Shown in pieces: positions 53,817-62,452 of a stretch of 64,000 nucleotides of DNA. The notes beneath the pieces are model-generated. The model was not told the origin of the DNA, ran no database searches, and worked only from the letters and a program-made list of their open reading frames with translations. The stretch lies in assembly GCF_002934685.1 (NCBI RefSeq), contig NZ_NKHL01000105.1:50600-114599 (forward strand). The letters run 5' to 3'. Every line of letters begins with the position of its first letter. Position 1 is the stretch's first letter. The translations under genes and the position numbers were made by a program. Source of the stretch: Pseudomonas bohemica (lineage in GTDB: Bacteria > Pseudomonadota > Gammaproteobacteria > Pseudomonadales > Pseudomonadaceae).

Positions 53817-55325
53817 TCAGGCTTTTCCGGGAATCCCGTACTTGCGCAGGCGGTGGGCAATCGCGGTGTGCGAAGTCTGCAACCGTGCAGCCAGTTGCCG
53901 GGTCGACGGATAGTGGCTGTAGAGCTTTTCCAGCAACGACTTTTCAAAGCCCTCGACGGCGGCTTCCAGGCTTTCGATCTCACCGTCGTTCTGTCGCGCG
54001 ACCGAGGTGCCAGCGATGTCCAGATCCCCAATGTCTACCAGTGCGCTCTCGCAGATCGCCGCCGCGCGGAAAATGACGTTCTGCAATTGCCGCACGTTGC
54101 CCGGCCAGCGGTTGCCGAGCAGTGCCGGGTAGGTGCCTGGCGCAAGACGGCAGACTGGGCGCTGGATCTGGGTGCACGCCTGTTCCATGAAATAGCGCGC
54201 CAGCAACAGAATGTCCTGGCCGCGTTCACGCAGCGGTGGGACGTCCAGATTCAGCACGTTCAGGCGATAGAACAGGTCTTCGCGGAAGGTGCCTTCGGCG
54301 ACCATTTTCTCCAGATTGCGATGGGTGGCGCTAAGGATCCGCACGTTGACCTGCACCTCTTTGTCGCCACCCACGCGGCGGAAGCTGCCGTCATTCAAAA
54401 AGCGCAGCAGCTTGGCTTGCAGATAGGGCGACATTTCACCGATCTCGTCGAGAAACACCGTGCCCTGGTTGGCCAGCTCCATCAGGCCGGGCTTGCCACC
54501 GCGTTGCGCACCCGTGAAAGCGCCGGGGGCGTACCCGAACAGCTCGCTTTCGGCGAGGCTTTCCGGTAGGGCCGCGCAGTTCAATGCCAAGAACGGCGCG
54601 CCGTTGCGCGCACTTACCGCATGACAGGCGCGGGCGACCAGCTCTTTGCCGGTACCGGTTTCGCCCTGGATCAGTAGCGGCGCATCCAGTGCAGCCACGC
54701 GCTGGGCGCGAGCCTTGAGAGTTCGAATGGGCGCCGAGTCGCCAAGCAGGGCGTCGAAACCTTCGGCGTGATCATGATGCAGCGCCGACAGCCGCTCGCC
54801 GATACGACTGGGCAGATACAGCGTCAGCAGCGCGCCCGCGTCGGTGATCGGGGTGGCGTCCAGCAGCAGTGCCTCGCCATTGAGCGTGACCTCGCGCAGG
54901 GGCAGCCGGAAGCCATTTTCCAGCAACGCGGTTTGCAGCGCAGGGTCGGAAAACAGGTCGCCCACCGACTCGCCAGCAGGCTCACGACCGCACAACGCCA
55001 CCAGCGCCGGGTTCGCCAGCAACACGTGTCCCGCGCTGTCCAGCGCCAGGACCGGGTCGGTCATGGCTGCCAACAGGGCATCGAGCTGAAGGTGACGTCG
55101 CTGGCCGGGGAGGATGTCGACGACGGTGATTGCTTCAACGCCGCGCACGCGAAACAGCCGGTCCTTGAGTTCTTCGAGAACTTCGTGGCTCAGCGTCGGA
55201 GCGTCGATGTAGACGTTGGGCGGCACCATTTCCACTGCATCGAGGTTCAGATTGCGCCCACCGAGGATCGCCAGCACTTCCTGGGTAATACCGACGCGGT
55301 CGATGAACGTAACGTGGATGCGCAT
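53817..55325 (-). CDS. gcsR: GcsR, TyrR-like sigma-54 enhancer-binding regulator
   Basis: The 502-residue transcription activator begins with an ACT domain (1-75, [22 protein letters not shown]), then PAS (about 80-190), an AAA+ domain (about 200-430) with Walker A GETGTGKE and the sigma-54 contact motif GAFTGA, and a C-terminal helix-turn-helix ([25 protein letters not shown]). In P. aeruginosa GcsR responds to glycine and activates the gcv operon with sigma-54. The position directly upstream of gcvH and a -24/-12 promoter there support the same role. Confidence 0.92.
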   Translation of the reverse strand: MRIHVTFIDRVGITQEVLAILGGRNLNLDAVEMVPPNVYIDAPTLSHEVLEELKDRLFRVRGVEAITVVDILPGQRRHLQLDALLAAMTDPVLALDSAGHVLLANPALVALCGREPAGESVGDLFSDPALQTALLENGFRLPLREVTLNGEALLLDATPITDAGALLTLYLPSRIGERLSALHHDHAEGFDALLGDSAPIRTLKARAQRVAALDAPLLIQGETGTGKELVARACHAVSARNGAPFLALNCAALPESLAESELFGYAPGAFTGAQRGGKPGLMELANQGTVFLDEIGEMSPYLQAKLLRFLNDGSFRRVGGDKEVQVNVRILSATHRNLEKMVAEGTFREDLFYRLNVLNLDVPPLRERGQDILLLARYFMEQACTQIQRPVCRLAPGTYPALLGNRWPGNVRQLQNVIFRAAAICESALVDIGDLDIAGTSVARQNDGEIESLEAAVEGFEKSLLEKLYSHYPSTRQLAARLQTSHTAIAHRLRKYGIPGKA

Positions 55326-55473
55326 GAGCTGGGAGGAGGTTCGGGCGATAGACGGAGGCGATTATGCCAGTAAACGTCGTGTGCGTTGCCACCGCAGTCT
55401 GGGGCAGGATTGAGCGTGGGAGCTTCTGTCGCGCATTTCCAGAAGCCCCCAAAGGTGCGCGGTGTTCTTTCTG

Positions 55474-55824
55474 TTACTGCAAATGCTCCGGTTTTACTGG
55501 ATCACCGGATTTCATGTGCAACTGGTGGCGGATGTCTTCGAACATTGCGTCGTACTCACCGTGCATGTTGTGCAGATCGGTGGTTTTGGGCAGGCCGTGC
55601 TTTTCGAGGATGTGTGAAGCGTCGCTGGCGAAGTTGTAGGCCTTGTCCTTGAGCAGGTCGAAGGTCTCGTCGACGGCCTTGCCGTTGATCTCGCCTTGCA
55701 GGGTGAAATGCATCCCAATGCCTGCATCGGTCTGGCTGACTTCGTAACGGATATGAATGTCATAGCCAACATCGTGCGGCTGCAGGGCAAAGTGGGCGAT
55801 GTGCAGATGGCCGGGCTCGAACAT
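55474..55824 (-). CDS. DUF5064 family protein
   Basis: This 116-residue small soluble protein of a Pseudomonas-specific family begins MFEPGHLHIAHFALQP, then YDIHIRYEVSQTDAGIGMHFTLQGEINGKAVDETFDL and a C-terminal helical part. GGGGAGCA precedes ATG 55824. The role is unknown. It is in the same direction as the DUF454 gene upstream of it. Confidence 0.85.
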   Translation of the reverse strand: MFEPGHLHIAHFALQPHDVGYDIHIRYEVSQTDAGIGMHFTLQGEINGKAVDETFDLLKDKAYNFASDASHILEKHGLPKTTDLHNMHGEYDAMFEDIRHQLHMKSGDPVKPEHLQ

Positions 55825-55886
55825 GTGACTGCTCCCCTTTGATAACGATGACGGTAAGCAAGCAGACCGCTCGCTTGTGCCTCGGT

Positions 55887-56312
55887 TCAGCGTGGGCCGG
55901 AAGACTCTGCACCCTTGGCGCCTCTCGCGCAAGGCTCAGGCCGTGACCAGATCCACAGATTGACCAGCAGCATGCCGGTGACCGCGAAATAGATCCACCA
56001 GTTGTGCTTGAGCACCACCAGCATCACCACCGCGCAGATCAACATGGTCACTGTGGCGCTGATCTTGGCGCTGCGGGCGATGAGCTTGCCGTTGCGCCAG
56101 TTGCTCAGCATCGGGCCGAACAGACGATGATTCTCCAGCCAGGCGCTCAGGCGCGGTGAACTTTTGGTCGCGGCCCAGGCGGCCAGCAGGATGAATTCGG
56201 TGGTCGGCAGGCCCGGAATGAAAATCGCGATGATGCCGATGGCGAGGCTGACATAAGCCAGAATGCCGAAAAGGATGCGGGACAGTTTGCTGCCTGGGGG
56301 TGTGCTGGTCAT
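55887..56312 (-). CDS. YbaN/DUF454 inner-membrane protein
   Basis: The 141-residue protein has an N-terminal helix (RILFGILAYVSLAIGIIAIFIPGLPTTEF, the family signature with PGLPTT), two C-terminal helices close together (MLICAVVMLVVL and WIYFAVTGMLLVNLWIW), and a short Arg/Gly-rich tail. The function is unsettled. In other pseudomonads it is commonly next to heme oxygenase or heme-uptake genes; here it is 92 nt after such a gene. Confidence 0.87.
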   Translation of the reverse strand: MTSTPPGSKLSRILFGILAYVSLAIGIIAIFIPGLPTTEFILLAAWAATKSSPRLSAWLENHRLFGPMLSNWRNGKLIARSAKISATVTMLICAVVMLVVLKHNWWIYFAVTGMLLVNLWIWSRPEPCARGAKGAESSGPR

Positions 56313-56404
56313 GAGTCTCGGGTACGGCAGGGTGAAGATGCTTTGCTCGGATCGTCCCGGCAAAGGCGCCCAGCTTAACAGTGCCGGGCGCCAAACGCTT
56401 CGAT

Positions 56405-57004
56405 TCAGGCAAGTTCGGCTTGCGGAGCCGACGTATAGGCGTGGTTCAGCAGCACATTGAACCGCTCGAATGCCGCCACGGCGCCTTTGTCGATTTCGTC
56501 CTCCTGCTCCTCGCTGAACGGCAGGTCGTCGAGGATGCTAATGAAGCGTTTCCAGCCTTCGGCGCGGCCCCCGGCCGGCTCACCCAGGTGACGTGCGCCG
56601 AAGTTCTCGCTGAGGTTCAGAGCACAGGCGCGCTTGATCAGAAACGCTGCGCCGAGCTTCGAGCCTTCCGAGACGAACAACCATCCCAGCGCTTCGGCGG
56701 GCGACGGTTTGTCCACAGCACCGGCCACCGGCTCAGGAATCGCCGTTTGGAGGTCGTTAAGGTCGGCCTTGGCCTGCTCGGCACGGCAACGCTCGGGCAA
56801 GTCGGCGATCAGTTCGATTAGTTGAGGATCGGTGTACAGCGCTTTGAGTTCTTGTTGAAACAGGTATTGGGCGGTCAGGAACCTGGTATAGCTGGCCAGG
56901 GTTTCGAACGGCGCATTGGCCTTGACTGCCTTGTCCAGATGCTCGTGAGGTGTGTGAGTGATCTGGTTCAGGCGCTGGGATCGACGAATCGGGTCTTGGG
57001 GCAT
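56405..57004 (-). CDS. Biliverdin-producing heme oxygenase (PigA/HemO or BphO class)
   Basis: The 199-residue enzyme opens heme to biliverdin, releasing Fe2+ and CO. The N-terminal THTPHEHLDKAVKANAPF carries the proximal His. LGWLFVSEGSKLGAAFLIKRA is the distal-helix signature. The length matches PigA (198). ATG 57004 gives the expected N-terminus. No phytochrome gene (bphP) follows, so an iron-acquisition role is at least as likely as chromophore supply. A REP and then an IS256 element lie upstream of it. Confidence 0.87.
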   Translation of the reverse strand: MPQDPIRRSQRLNQITHTPHEHLDKAVKANAPFETLASYTRFLTAQYLFQQELKALYTDPQLIELIADLPERCRAEQAKADLNDLQTAIPEPVAGAVDKPSPAEALGWLFVSEGSKLGAAFLIKRACALNLSENFGARHLGEPAGGRAEGWKRFISILDDLPFSEEQEDEIDKGAVAAFERFNVLLNHAYTSAPQAELA

Positions 57005-57089
57005 GGTGTCTTCCTTGCAAATAGGGCGCTTGTAGACGAGACGAGTGAGCGGGGACAAAGCGTAAAAGTAGCGAGCAGCGCATACCGTG

Positions 57090-57180
57090 TGTAGGAGCGC
57101 GCTTGCCCGCGATTGCGGTGTGTCAGTCGAAAATTACGGGTCTGACAGAAGGCAAGCGCGGGCAAGCGCGCGCCTGCGGT
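57090..57180. repeat. REP doublet
   Basis: TGTAGGAGCGCGCTTGCCCG and its inverted partner ending GGGCAAGCGCGCGCCTGCGG, just left of the IS element. Confidence 0.86.
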
Positions 57181-57206
57181 TTCAGTGCGCCGACTCCTAG
57201 AGAGGG

Positions 57207-57229
57207 TGTCAGAAATTTTGTGTTCGGGC
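57207..57229. repeat. Left terminal inverted repeat of the IS256 element
   Basis: TGTCAGA, two bases, TTTTGTGT, one base, CGGGC. It pairs with the right repeat with mismatches at positions 8, 9 and 18. Confidence 0.85.
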
Positions 57230-57253
57230 ATAACATGAGCAAGAGGTGCATGT

Positions 57254-58504
57254 ATGCCAACCAAAAAGAAACCTGCGTTACGCGAGCTACCAAAAATACC
57301 TAAAGAGCTGCTCGAGCAGTTCGGCGGCGGGCTGATGACCGCTGAAGCCATCGAAGACGCCTCTGCGGCGTTCAAGAAGGCGTTGATCGAGCGAGCCCTC
57401 AATGCCGAGCTCGGTCATCACCTGGGCTATCCGCCGGGCGCGGAGCGCCCAGAGGATGAAACCAATCAGCGCAATGGCAAAAGCGGTAAGACGGTTCTGA
57501 CCGGGGATGGCCCGATCCGGTTGGATATCCCTCGCGACCGGGACGGCAGTTTTTCGCCCATTCTGATCCCCAAGCACGAGCGCCGTTACACCGGTTTCGA
57601 CGACAAGATCATCGCCATGTACGCCCGTGGAATGACGGTGAGAGAGATCCGTGCGTTTCTGTCCGAGCAGTACGGTACGGACGTGTCACCTGACTTCATC
57701 AGCTCTGTCACCGACGAGGTCATGGCAGAGATCGGTGCGTGGCAACAGCGGCCTCTGGAGCCGATGTATCCGGTGATTTTCTTTGATGCCCTGCGGGTCA
57801 AAATTCGCGAAGAGGGGCTGGTTCGCAACAAGGCGATCTACCTAGCCCTGGGTGTTCTGCCTGACGGGACACGCGATATTCTCGGCATCTGGATCGAAAA
57901 TACTGAGGGCGCCAAGTTCTGGATGAAGGTGTTCAACGATCTGAAGACTCGCGGCGTCGAAGACGTATTGATTGCCGTGACCGATGGCCTCAAAGGCATG
58001 CCAGAAGCCCTTGGCGCCGTGTTTCCAGACACGACACTGCAGACCTGCATCGTTCATCTGATCCGCAACAGCCTTGATTACGCGGCCTGGGATAAGCGTC
58101 GCGAGCTGGCCAAGGCGCTCAAGCCGATTTACCAGGCAGTCACCGCCGAAGCGGCCGAGCAAGCGCTGGATGCGTTTGGAAGCGGGCCCTGGGGCAAGCA
58201 ATATCCCACGGTAGTGGCGGCTTGGCGACGGGCTTGGGATCGCGTGATTCCATTCTTCGTTTTCCCGCCTGCGATCCGAAAAGTGATCTACACGACCAAC
58301 GCCATCGAGAGCATCAACGCTCAGCTACGAAAGATCATCAAGACTCGCGGCCACTTCCCGACCGACGATGCAGCAACCAAACTGATCTGGCTTGGGCTGC
58401 GCAATATCACAGCAAACTGGGGCTCTGCGGCCCATGATTGGAAGAATGCGATGAATCAATTCGCGATTCTGTACGGAGATCGATTTATCAGGCCGACCTG
58501 GTAA
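57254..58504 (+). CDS. IS256-family (mutator) transposase
   Basis: The 416-residue DDE transposase looks full length. The catalytic acids are in FFDALRVKI, AVTDGLKGMPEAL and TTNAIESINAQLRK. The C(2)H signature QTCIVHLIRNSLDYAAWDKR of the family is intact. The N-terminal part (KKALIERALNAELGHHLGY) binds the ends. The ribosome site AGAGGTG is 9 nt before ATG 57254. The element therefore may still be active. Confidence 0.95.
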   Translation: MPTKKKPALRELPKIPKELLEQFGGGLMTAEAIEDASAAFKKALIERALNAELGHHLGYPPGAERPEDETNQRNGKSGKTVLTGDGPIRLDIPRDRDGSFSPILIPKHERRYTGFDDKIIAMYARGMTVREIRAFLSEQYGTDVSPDFISSVTDEVMAEIGAWQQRPLEPMYPVIFFDALRVKIREEGLVRNKAIYLALGVLPDGTRDILGIWIENTEGAKFWMKVFNDLKTRGVEDVLIAVTDGLKGMPEALGAVFPDTTLQTCIVHLIRNSLDYAAWDKRRELAKALKPIYQAVTAEAAEQALDAFGSGPWGKQYPTVVAAWRRAWDRVIPFFVFPPAIRKVIYTTNAIESINAQLRKIIKTRGHFPTDDAATKLIWLGLRNITANWGSAAHDWKNAMNQFAILYGDRFIRPTW

Positions 58505-58508
58505 AAGC

Positions 58509-58532
58509 ACGGCCTGCCTGACGGCAGGCCGT
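58509..58532. other. Perfect hairpin at the IS right end
   Basis: A 10-bp stem (ACGGCCTGCC with GGCAGGCCGT, loop TGAC) between the transposase stop and the right terminal repeat. It lacks a T run. It could stop readthrough or modulate end recognition. Confidence 0.65.
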
Positions 58533-58537
58533 TACCG

Positions 58538-58560
58538 GCCCGCACACAAAAAATCTGACA
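58538..58560. repeat. Right terminal inverted repeat of the IS256 element
   Basis: Read on the minus strand it begins TGTCAGATTTTTTGTGTGCG and mirrors the left end. Confidence 0.85.
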
Positions 58561-58631
58561 GTCCCGGATGTGTATGTGTATCCGAGGGGCGTCGTTACGA
58601 CAAACCAGCGCCAAATCCGCCTCCAAAAAAT

Positions 58632-59615
58632 TCACCGACTCCGCGTAACCGTCAAAACCACCGCCGCAATCCGATCCGCGCTTTCATAAGGCGCCGCTTC
58701 CAGCTCCTCACCAAAAACATCCGGATCCATCTCCCGATACGTCCACGCCAACTCCGGCGTGTCGACCACTGCCCGAGCCTGGTCCAGAAAAAGATCGACC
58801 CCCTCAACCGATGGCGCGCCGGTATACAGCACCAGACTCCCGCCCACCGTCAGCCGCTCCACCGCTTGCTTGAGGATCCGCACCGAAAGCTCAGAGCCCA
58901 ATTGCTCCCCGCCGTGACGATAGGCCCGCTGCTGGGTGTCCTGCATGTATGGAGGATTCGCAACAATCAGATCGAACTCACCCGAAGTGCCCGCCAGAAT
59001 GTCACTGTGGTACGCCGAAACATTCTCCACCCCCGCCAGCGTCGCATTGATCGTCGTGAACCTGAGTGCCGTCGGATTGATATCCACCGCCAACACCTGC
59101 GCATCACGCCTGGCCCTGGCAATCAGGATGGCACCGACCCCGCTGCCACATCCGATGTCCACCGCTGTGCGGACCGGATGGCTGGAGGTGCGAAGATGTT
59201 CCTCGATCGCCTGAGCGAAGCGATACGTGTCCGGGCCGAAAAACACCGAATCATTGGCCACCGTGGGAAAGCTGGAATGCACGAACAACAGATCATCCAG
59301 GGTGGACCAGCGTACGTCGCTGACCCATAGCCCGGCATGGGCGCGCAACACGCCGCTGTCCAGCAACGCCTGCAGTTCCGACTCCGGCAGCAGCTCGCTC
59401 TCGAACGGCCGACTCCAGCCAAAAATATCCCGCAGGCTTCGCGCTTTGCGATTTTCCTCACGCTGGTTGACCCGTTGATGAGTCAACGGCGTCACCGTCA
59501 CGAATCGGTACTGCTCGGCGTTCAAATGCTGACCCAACCGCAGCAGGGCCAGATCGTGATCGGCATCCGCGGATACGTCAGGCGGAGTCGGGTCCAGGGA
59601 GTTGAGGTTATTCAT
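58632..59615 (-). CDS. SAM-dependent methyltransferase (NPPY type) paired with a di-iron enzyme
   Basis: The 327-residue cytoplasmic protein has a distinctive N-terminal domain of about 130 residues (HQRVNQREENRKARSLRDIFGW) then a class I methyltransferase fold: motif I VDIGCGSGVGA (152-162), acidic post-I VDIN, and NPPYMQD (220-226), the Asn-Pro-Pro-Tyr motif of amide- and amine-methylating enzymes such as PrmC. The substrate is unknown. ATG 59615 follows the upstream stop by 4 nt; GTG 59663 with GGAAGG upstream is an alternative overlapping 44 nt. Either way translation is coupled to the HDO gene. Confidence 0.82.
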   Translation of the reverse strand: MNNLNSLDPTPPDVSADADHDLALLRLGQHLNAEQYRFVTVTPLTHQRVNQREENRKARSLRDIFGWSRPFESELLPESELQALLDSGVLRAHAGLWVSDVRWSTLDDLLFVHSSFPTVANDSVFFGPDTYRFAQAIEEHLRTSSHPVRTAVDIGCGSGVGAILIARARRDAQVLAVDINPTALRFTTINATLAGVENVSAYHSDILAGTSGEFDLIVANPPYMQDTQQRAYRHGGEQLGSELSVRILKQAVERLTVGGSLVLYTGAPSVEGVDLFLDQARAVVDTPELAWTYREMDPDVFGEELEAAPYESADRIAAVVLTVTRSR

Positions 59616-59619
59616 CGTG

Positions 59620-60993
59620 TCAGTATCCAGGGGAAAGTCGCTGTGCGTAGGTTCGAGTAGCACTCAAGCCTTCCGGCGTGGAATGAGAGGCGGGCGCCAT
59701 CAGCGCAATGAGGTCGTCAACCGTGCGCGAAGCGCTTTCACGGTCCGGTTCTCCATGCGCACGGGAAGCATCGACGGCCGTGAGATTCGCGGTTTTACGA
59801 AATCGCGCTCGAAACGGGTTTGCCTGACGCGACGATTCACCCGGCATCCAGTCACCCGCTATCCAGTCGCTCAGCAATTGCATTTCATAACCACTGAACA
59901 CCCCAAACATGACCGCACCGGCGCCATTGATGAGTTGCCAGAAGCGACTCTGCGCAGGGTCCTGGTGACGCTTGATCCAGCCGCGATTTTCCAGCGCGGC
60001 GAGCAGCTGTCGGCTTTGCCCTGGCGTGCCCAGCCATTCATTGATCGTGCGGCCTTCAAGCCGGCAGTAGTCGGAGTGCATGTGCTGGCCGAAGGTACTC
60101 TTGTTCTCAAGCATCCTGACCACCTCCCGCTCGAGATCGAACTCACCGACCACATCATTGGAGCTCAGGCCCAGATCATTGAGCAGATAACCGGCGCGCA
60201 GACGTCGCAGGAAATCGCTGCGCGAGTCGTCGCTGGGCAGCATATTCATCACTGCCGCGACGGCTTTTTGCGCGTGGCCGGTGCTGGCGTTATCGACCGT
60301 CACGTGCAGCGTGAAGTAATAAGGATCGATACCCAGTTCGCTGAGCTCGAAGGCGGTGATCAGCAGATGCAGCGGCAATTGCTCGTAGCCCAGGTTGTAG
60401 CCGATGACCTCAGGCAGGAATTCGTCAGACAAATGTCCCAGCGCCAACTGGATAGCGCCTTGCAGATACAGGTCATCCTCGAGCGGCGCATTGGGCGCGC
60501 AGTCGTGTTCGGTCAGCAGATTGCGATACAGCAGCACATGATTGAGCGCCGGGTCGCCGTCCCCCAACTCCTCAAGATAAGTGCGGATCAAACCGTGGTA
60601 TCTCCAATCATCGGCATGGCGGACCGCGCCGTACAGCCATGCTCCGTCTACCAGCTTGCTTGGGGCGACGTGCTGGAGGAAATACAACGCGTGAGCCTTG
60701 TTGCTGAAAAAACGTCGGTCGCCGCCCGCATGCCGTTCCTCCAGGTAGGTGCGATAGCGTTCAGCGACGGACTGGCTGTTGCTGGCCACCCATGCGGTCA
60801 GTTCGGCCACGTCTTGAGGAAGATTTGACGGCAGGGCCTTGGCGATTTCCAGTTGCTGATGGAGAAAGTCACGGGCGCGCTGGTGATCGCTTTCGGCGGG
60901 AGCATGAAGCAACGCTGAATAGAGCGAGAAGTTCGTATCTGATGTGGTGTGTGTAACGGCAGATGGCTGGGAAAGCCGCTGTAAGGATGTCAT
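59620..60993 (-). CDS. Iron-containing redox enzyme, heme-oxygenase-like di-iron (HDO) family
   Basis: This 457-residue soluble protein has no signal peptide. The middle fits the heme-oxygenase-like di-iron oxidase fold. Possible metal ligands, in order, are an acidic cluster (E141-D147) with H152, E204 with H209, and the helix DPYYFTLHVTVDNASTGH with H230, D234 and H240, an H-x3-D-x5-H array like those of CADD, SznF and UndA-type enzymes. A C-terminal segment of about 200 residues is less recognisable. Known relatives fragment amino acids or N-oxygenate them. The target here is unknown. It heads a two-gene operon with the methyltransferase. Confidence 0.75.
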   Translation of the reverse strand: MTSLQRLSQPSAVTHTTSDTNFSLYSALLHAPAESDHQRARDFLHQQLEIAKALPSNLPQDVAELTAWVASNSQSVAERYRTYLEERHAGGDRRFFSNKAHALYFLQHVAPSKLVDGAWLYGAVRHADDWRYHGLIRTYLEELGDGDPALNHVLLYRNLLTEHDCAPNAPLEDDLYLQGAIQLALGHLSDEFLPEVIGYNLGYEQLPLHLLITAFELSELGIDPYYFTLHVTVDNASTGHAQKAVAAVMNMLPSDDSRSDFLRRLRAGYLLNDLGLSSNDVVGEFDLEREVVRMLENKSTFGQHMHSDYCRLEGRTINEWLGTPGQSRQLLAALENRGWIKRHQDPAQSRFWQLINGAGAVMFGVFSGYEMQLLSDWIAGDWMPGESSRQANPFRARFRKTANLTAVDASRAHGEPDRESASRTVDDLIALMAPASHSTPEGLSATRTYAQRLSPGY

Positions 60994-61310
60994 GTGAAAA
61001 CCTGCTGACGTTCTTGGTATGTACGTCAGAGAGGGGCATTTACGGATAATTCAAAAGACTTGTGCAGCGATGGATGAGCGACCGGTCAGGAATGAATCGA
61101 CGTTGTTGTTTGGTATTGGCAAGTGCAATCGGGTCGCAAATCATGCCGGGAGGTGGTTTTACCATCTGTCGTTGAGTCGTATCGATCCGCTGAACGATGG
61201 CAAATCGGCAGTAGTCACTTGCAATGTGTCCAGTCGAAAACGCGCGGAACAGCGCCGCCGACGGGCAGATCAACCCGTGACCTATGGCTGATTCCAGCGG
61301 AGATAACCTG
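60994..61310. promoter_or_regulatory. Divergent region between the HDO and catalase-like genes
   Basis: 317 nt without a gene. A 7+7 bp palindrome at 61005-61029 lies just upstream of the HDO start. Promoters for both directions must lie here, but no clear hexamer pair was found. Confidence 0.55.
61005..61029. promoter_or_regulatory. Palindromic candidate operator
   Basis: CTGACGT (61005-61011) and ACGTCAG (61023-61029) are perfect inverted halves with an 11-bp spacer, one helical turn centre to centre plus a half. It begins 12 nt from the HDO start codon. Confidence 0.45.
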
Positions 61311-62426
61311 ATGAGTGACTTACCTGTAACGCGCCTGGCCGTGGTGCCTTTGCCTTTTGAGCAGTCGTTTGAAGTGATTCCCGAGGACGAGGCTCAAACC
61401 AGCAAAGAACTGGCCGAGACGCTGCATTCGATCCTGGAAACTACCTTCAAGGACGAGGGGCACGCCAACCGCAGTGTTCATGCAAAAGCCCATGGCTTGC
61501 TCCGTGGCCGGATCACGGTTCTCGAGAACCTGGCGCCGCAGCTCGCCCAGGGCGCTTTCGCCAAACCGGGCACCCTGCCGGTGGTCATGCGTTTTTCCAC
61601 CAACCCTGGCGACATCCTCGATGACAAGGTTTCTACCCCACGGGGCCTGGCGCTGAAGATCGTCGGCGTCGAAGGACCGCGTCTGCCGGGTTCCGAGAGT
61701 GACGTGACGCAGGACTTCGTGATGCAAAACGCCAAGGCGTTCACCGCGGCAGATCCCAAGGCGTTCCTGAAAACATTGAAGCTGCTGGCGAAAACCACTG
61801 ACAAGGCAGCGGGGATGAAGAAGGCGTTCTCTGCGCTATTGCGCGGCGTCGAGTCGACCATCGAGGCAATGGGCGGCGAGAGCGGTACCCTGAAGAGTCT
61901 GGGCGGCCACCCGCAAACCCATATTCTTGGCGAGACGTTCTACAGCGTGGTGCCGTTTCTCTATGGCCCTTATTACGCCAAATTGGCGGTGGTCCCGGTT
62001 GCCGAATCGTTGACTGCGCTGACCGATAAACATGTGGATTTCGAGGGTAATCCGGACGGTTTGCGCAAGGCGGTAAACGACTATTTCGCCCAGCACGGCG
62101 GGGTTTGGGAGGTGCGTATCCAGCTGGCTTCGGATCTGGACAAAATGCCGATCGAAGATGCTTCGGTCGTCTGGCCCGAAGACCTGAGTCCTTACGTCAG
62201 TGTCGCCCGCATCGAAGTTGATCCGCAGCCAGCCTGGAGTCCTGAAAGCGTTCGGGAGATCGACGACGGCATGGCATTCAGCCCGTGGCATGGCCTGCAG
62301 GCGCACCGTCCGCTGGGCGGGGTGATGCGGGTGCGTAAGCCGTCGTACGAGATGTCGTCGGGCTTTCGCGCCGAGCACAATGGTTGCCCGATGCACGAAC
62401 CACGCCCTACCCAGGGTCAACGCTGA
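61311..62426 (+). CDS. Catalase-like heme protein
   Basis: The 371-residue protein of the short catalase-related family (typical catalases have about 480) has the distal His in SVHAKAHG (H57), MRFSTNPGD, and a C-terminal R342-x3-Y346 fitting the proximal heme-ligand motif. The usual NADPH-binding C-terminus is missing. It may be a peroxidase or a lipid hydroperoxide enzyme rather than a true catalase. ATG 61311 has GGAG 8 nt upstream. It is followed after 26 nt by a molybdopterin oxidoreductase gene. Confidence 0.85.
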   Translation: MSDLPVTRLAVVPLPFEQSFEVIPEDEAQTSKELAETLHSILETTFKDEGHANRSVHAKAHGLLRGRITVLENLAPQLAQGAFAKPGTLPVVMRFSTNPGDILDDKVSTPRGLALKIVGVEGPRLPGSESDVTQDFVMQNAKAFTAADPKAFLKTLKLLAKTTDKAAGMKKAFSALLRGVESTIEAMGGESGTLKSLGGHPQTHILGETFYSVVPFLYGPYYAKLAVVPVAESLTALTDKHVDFEGNPDGLRKAVNDYFAQHGGVWEVRIQLASDLDKMPIEDASVVWPEDLSPYVSVARIEVDPQPAWSPESVREIDDGMAFSPWHGLQAHRPLGGVMRVRKPSYEMSSGFRAEHNGCPMHEPRPTQGQR

Positions 62427-62452
62427 GTCCAGCCTTCGGGCGAGGTTACACC

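Larger units (their letters stand above)
57207..58560 (+). mobile_element. IS256-family insertion sequence
   Basis: The element of about 1354 bp has one transposase and imperfect terminal inverted repeats (57207-57229 and 58538-58560, 20 of 23 positions alike, outer bases TGTCAGA). The ends may extend a few bases. I find no 8-9 bp target duplication next to them, so one end may have rearranged after insertion. It interrupts the spacing between the methyltransferase and heme oxygenase genes. Confidence 0.92.
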
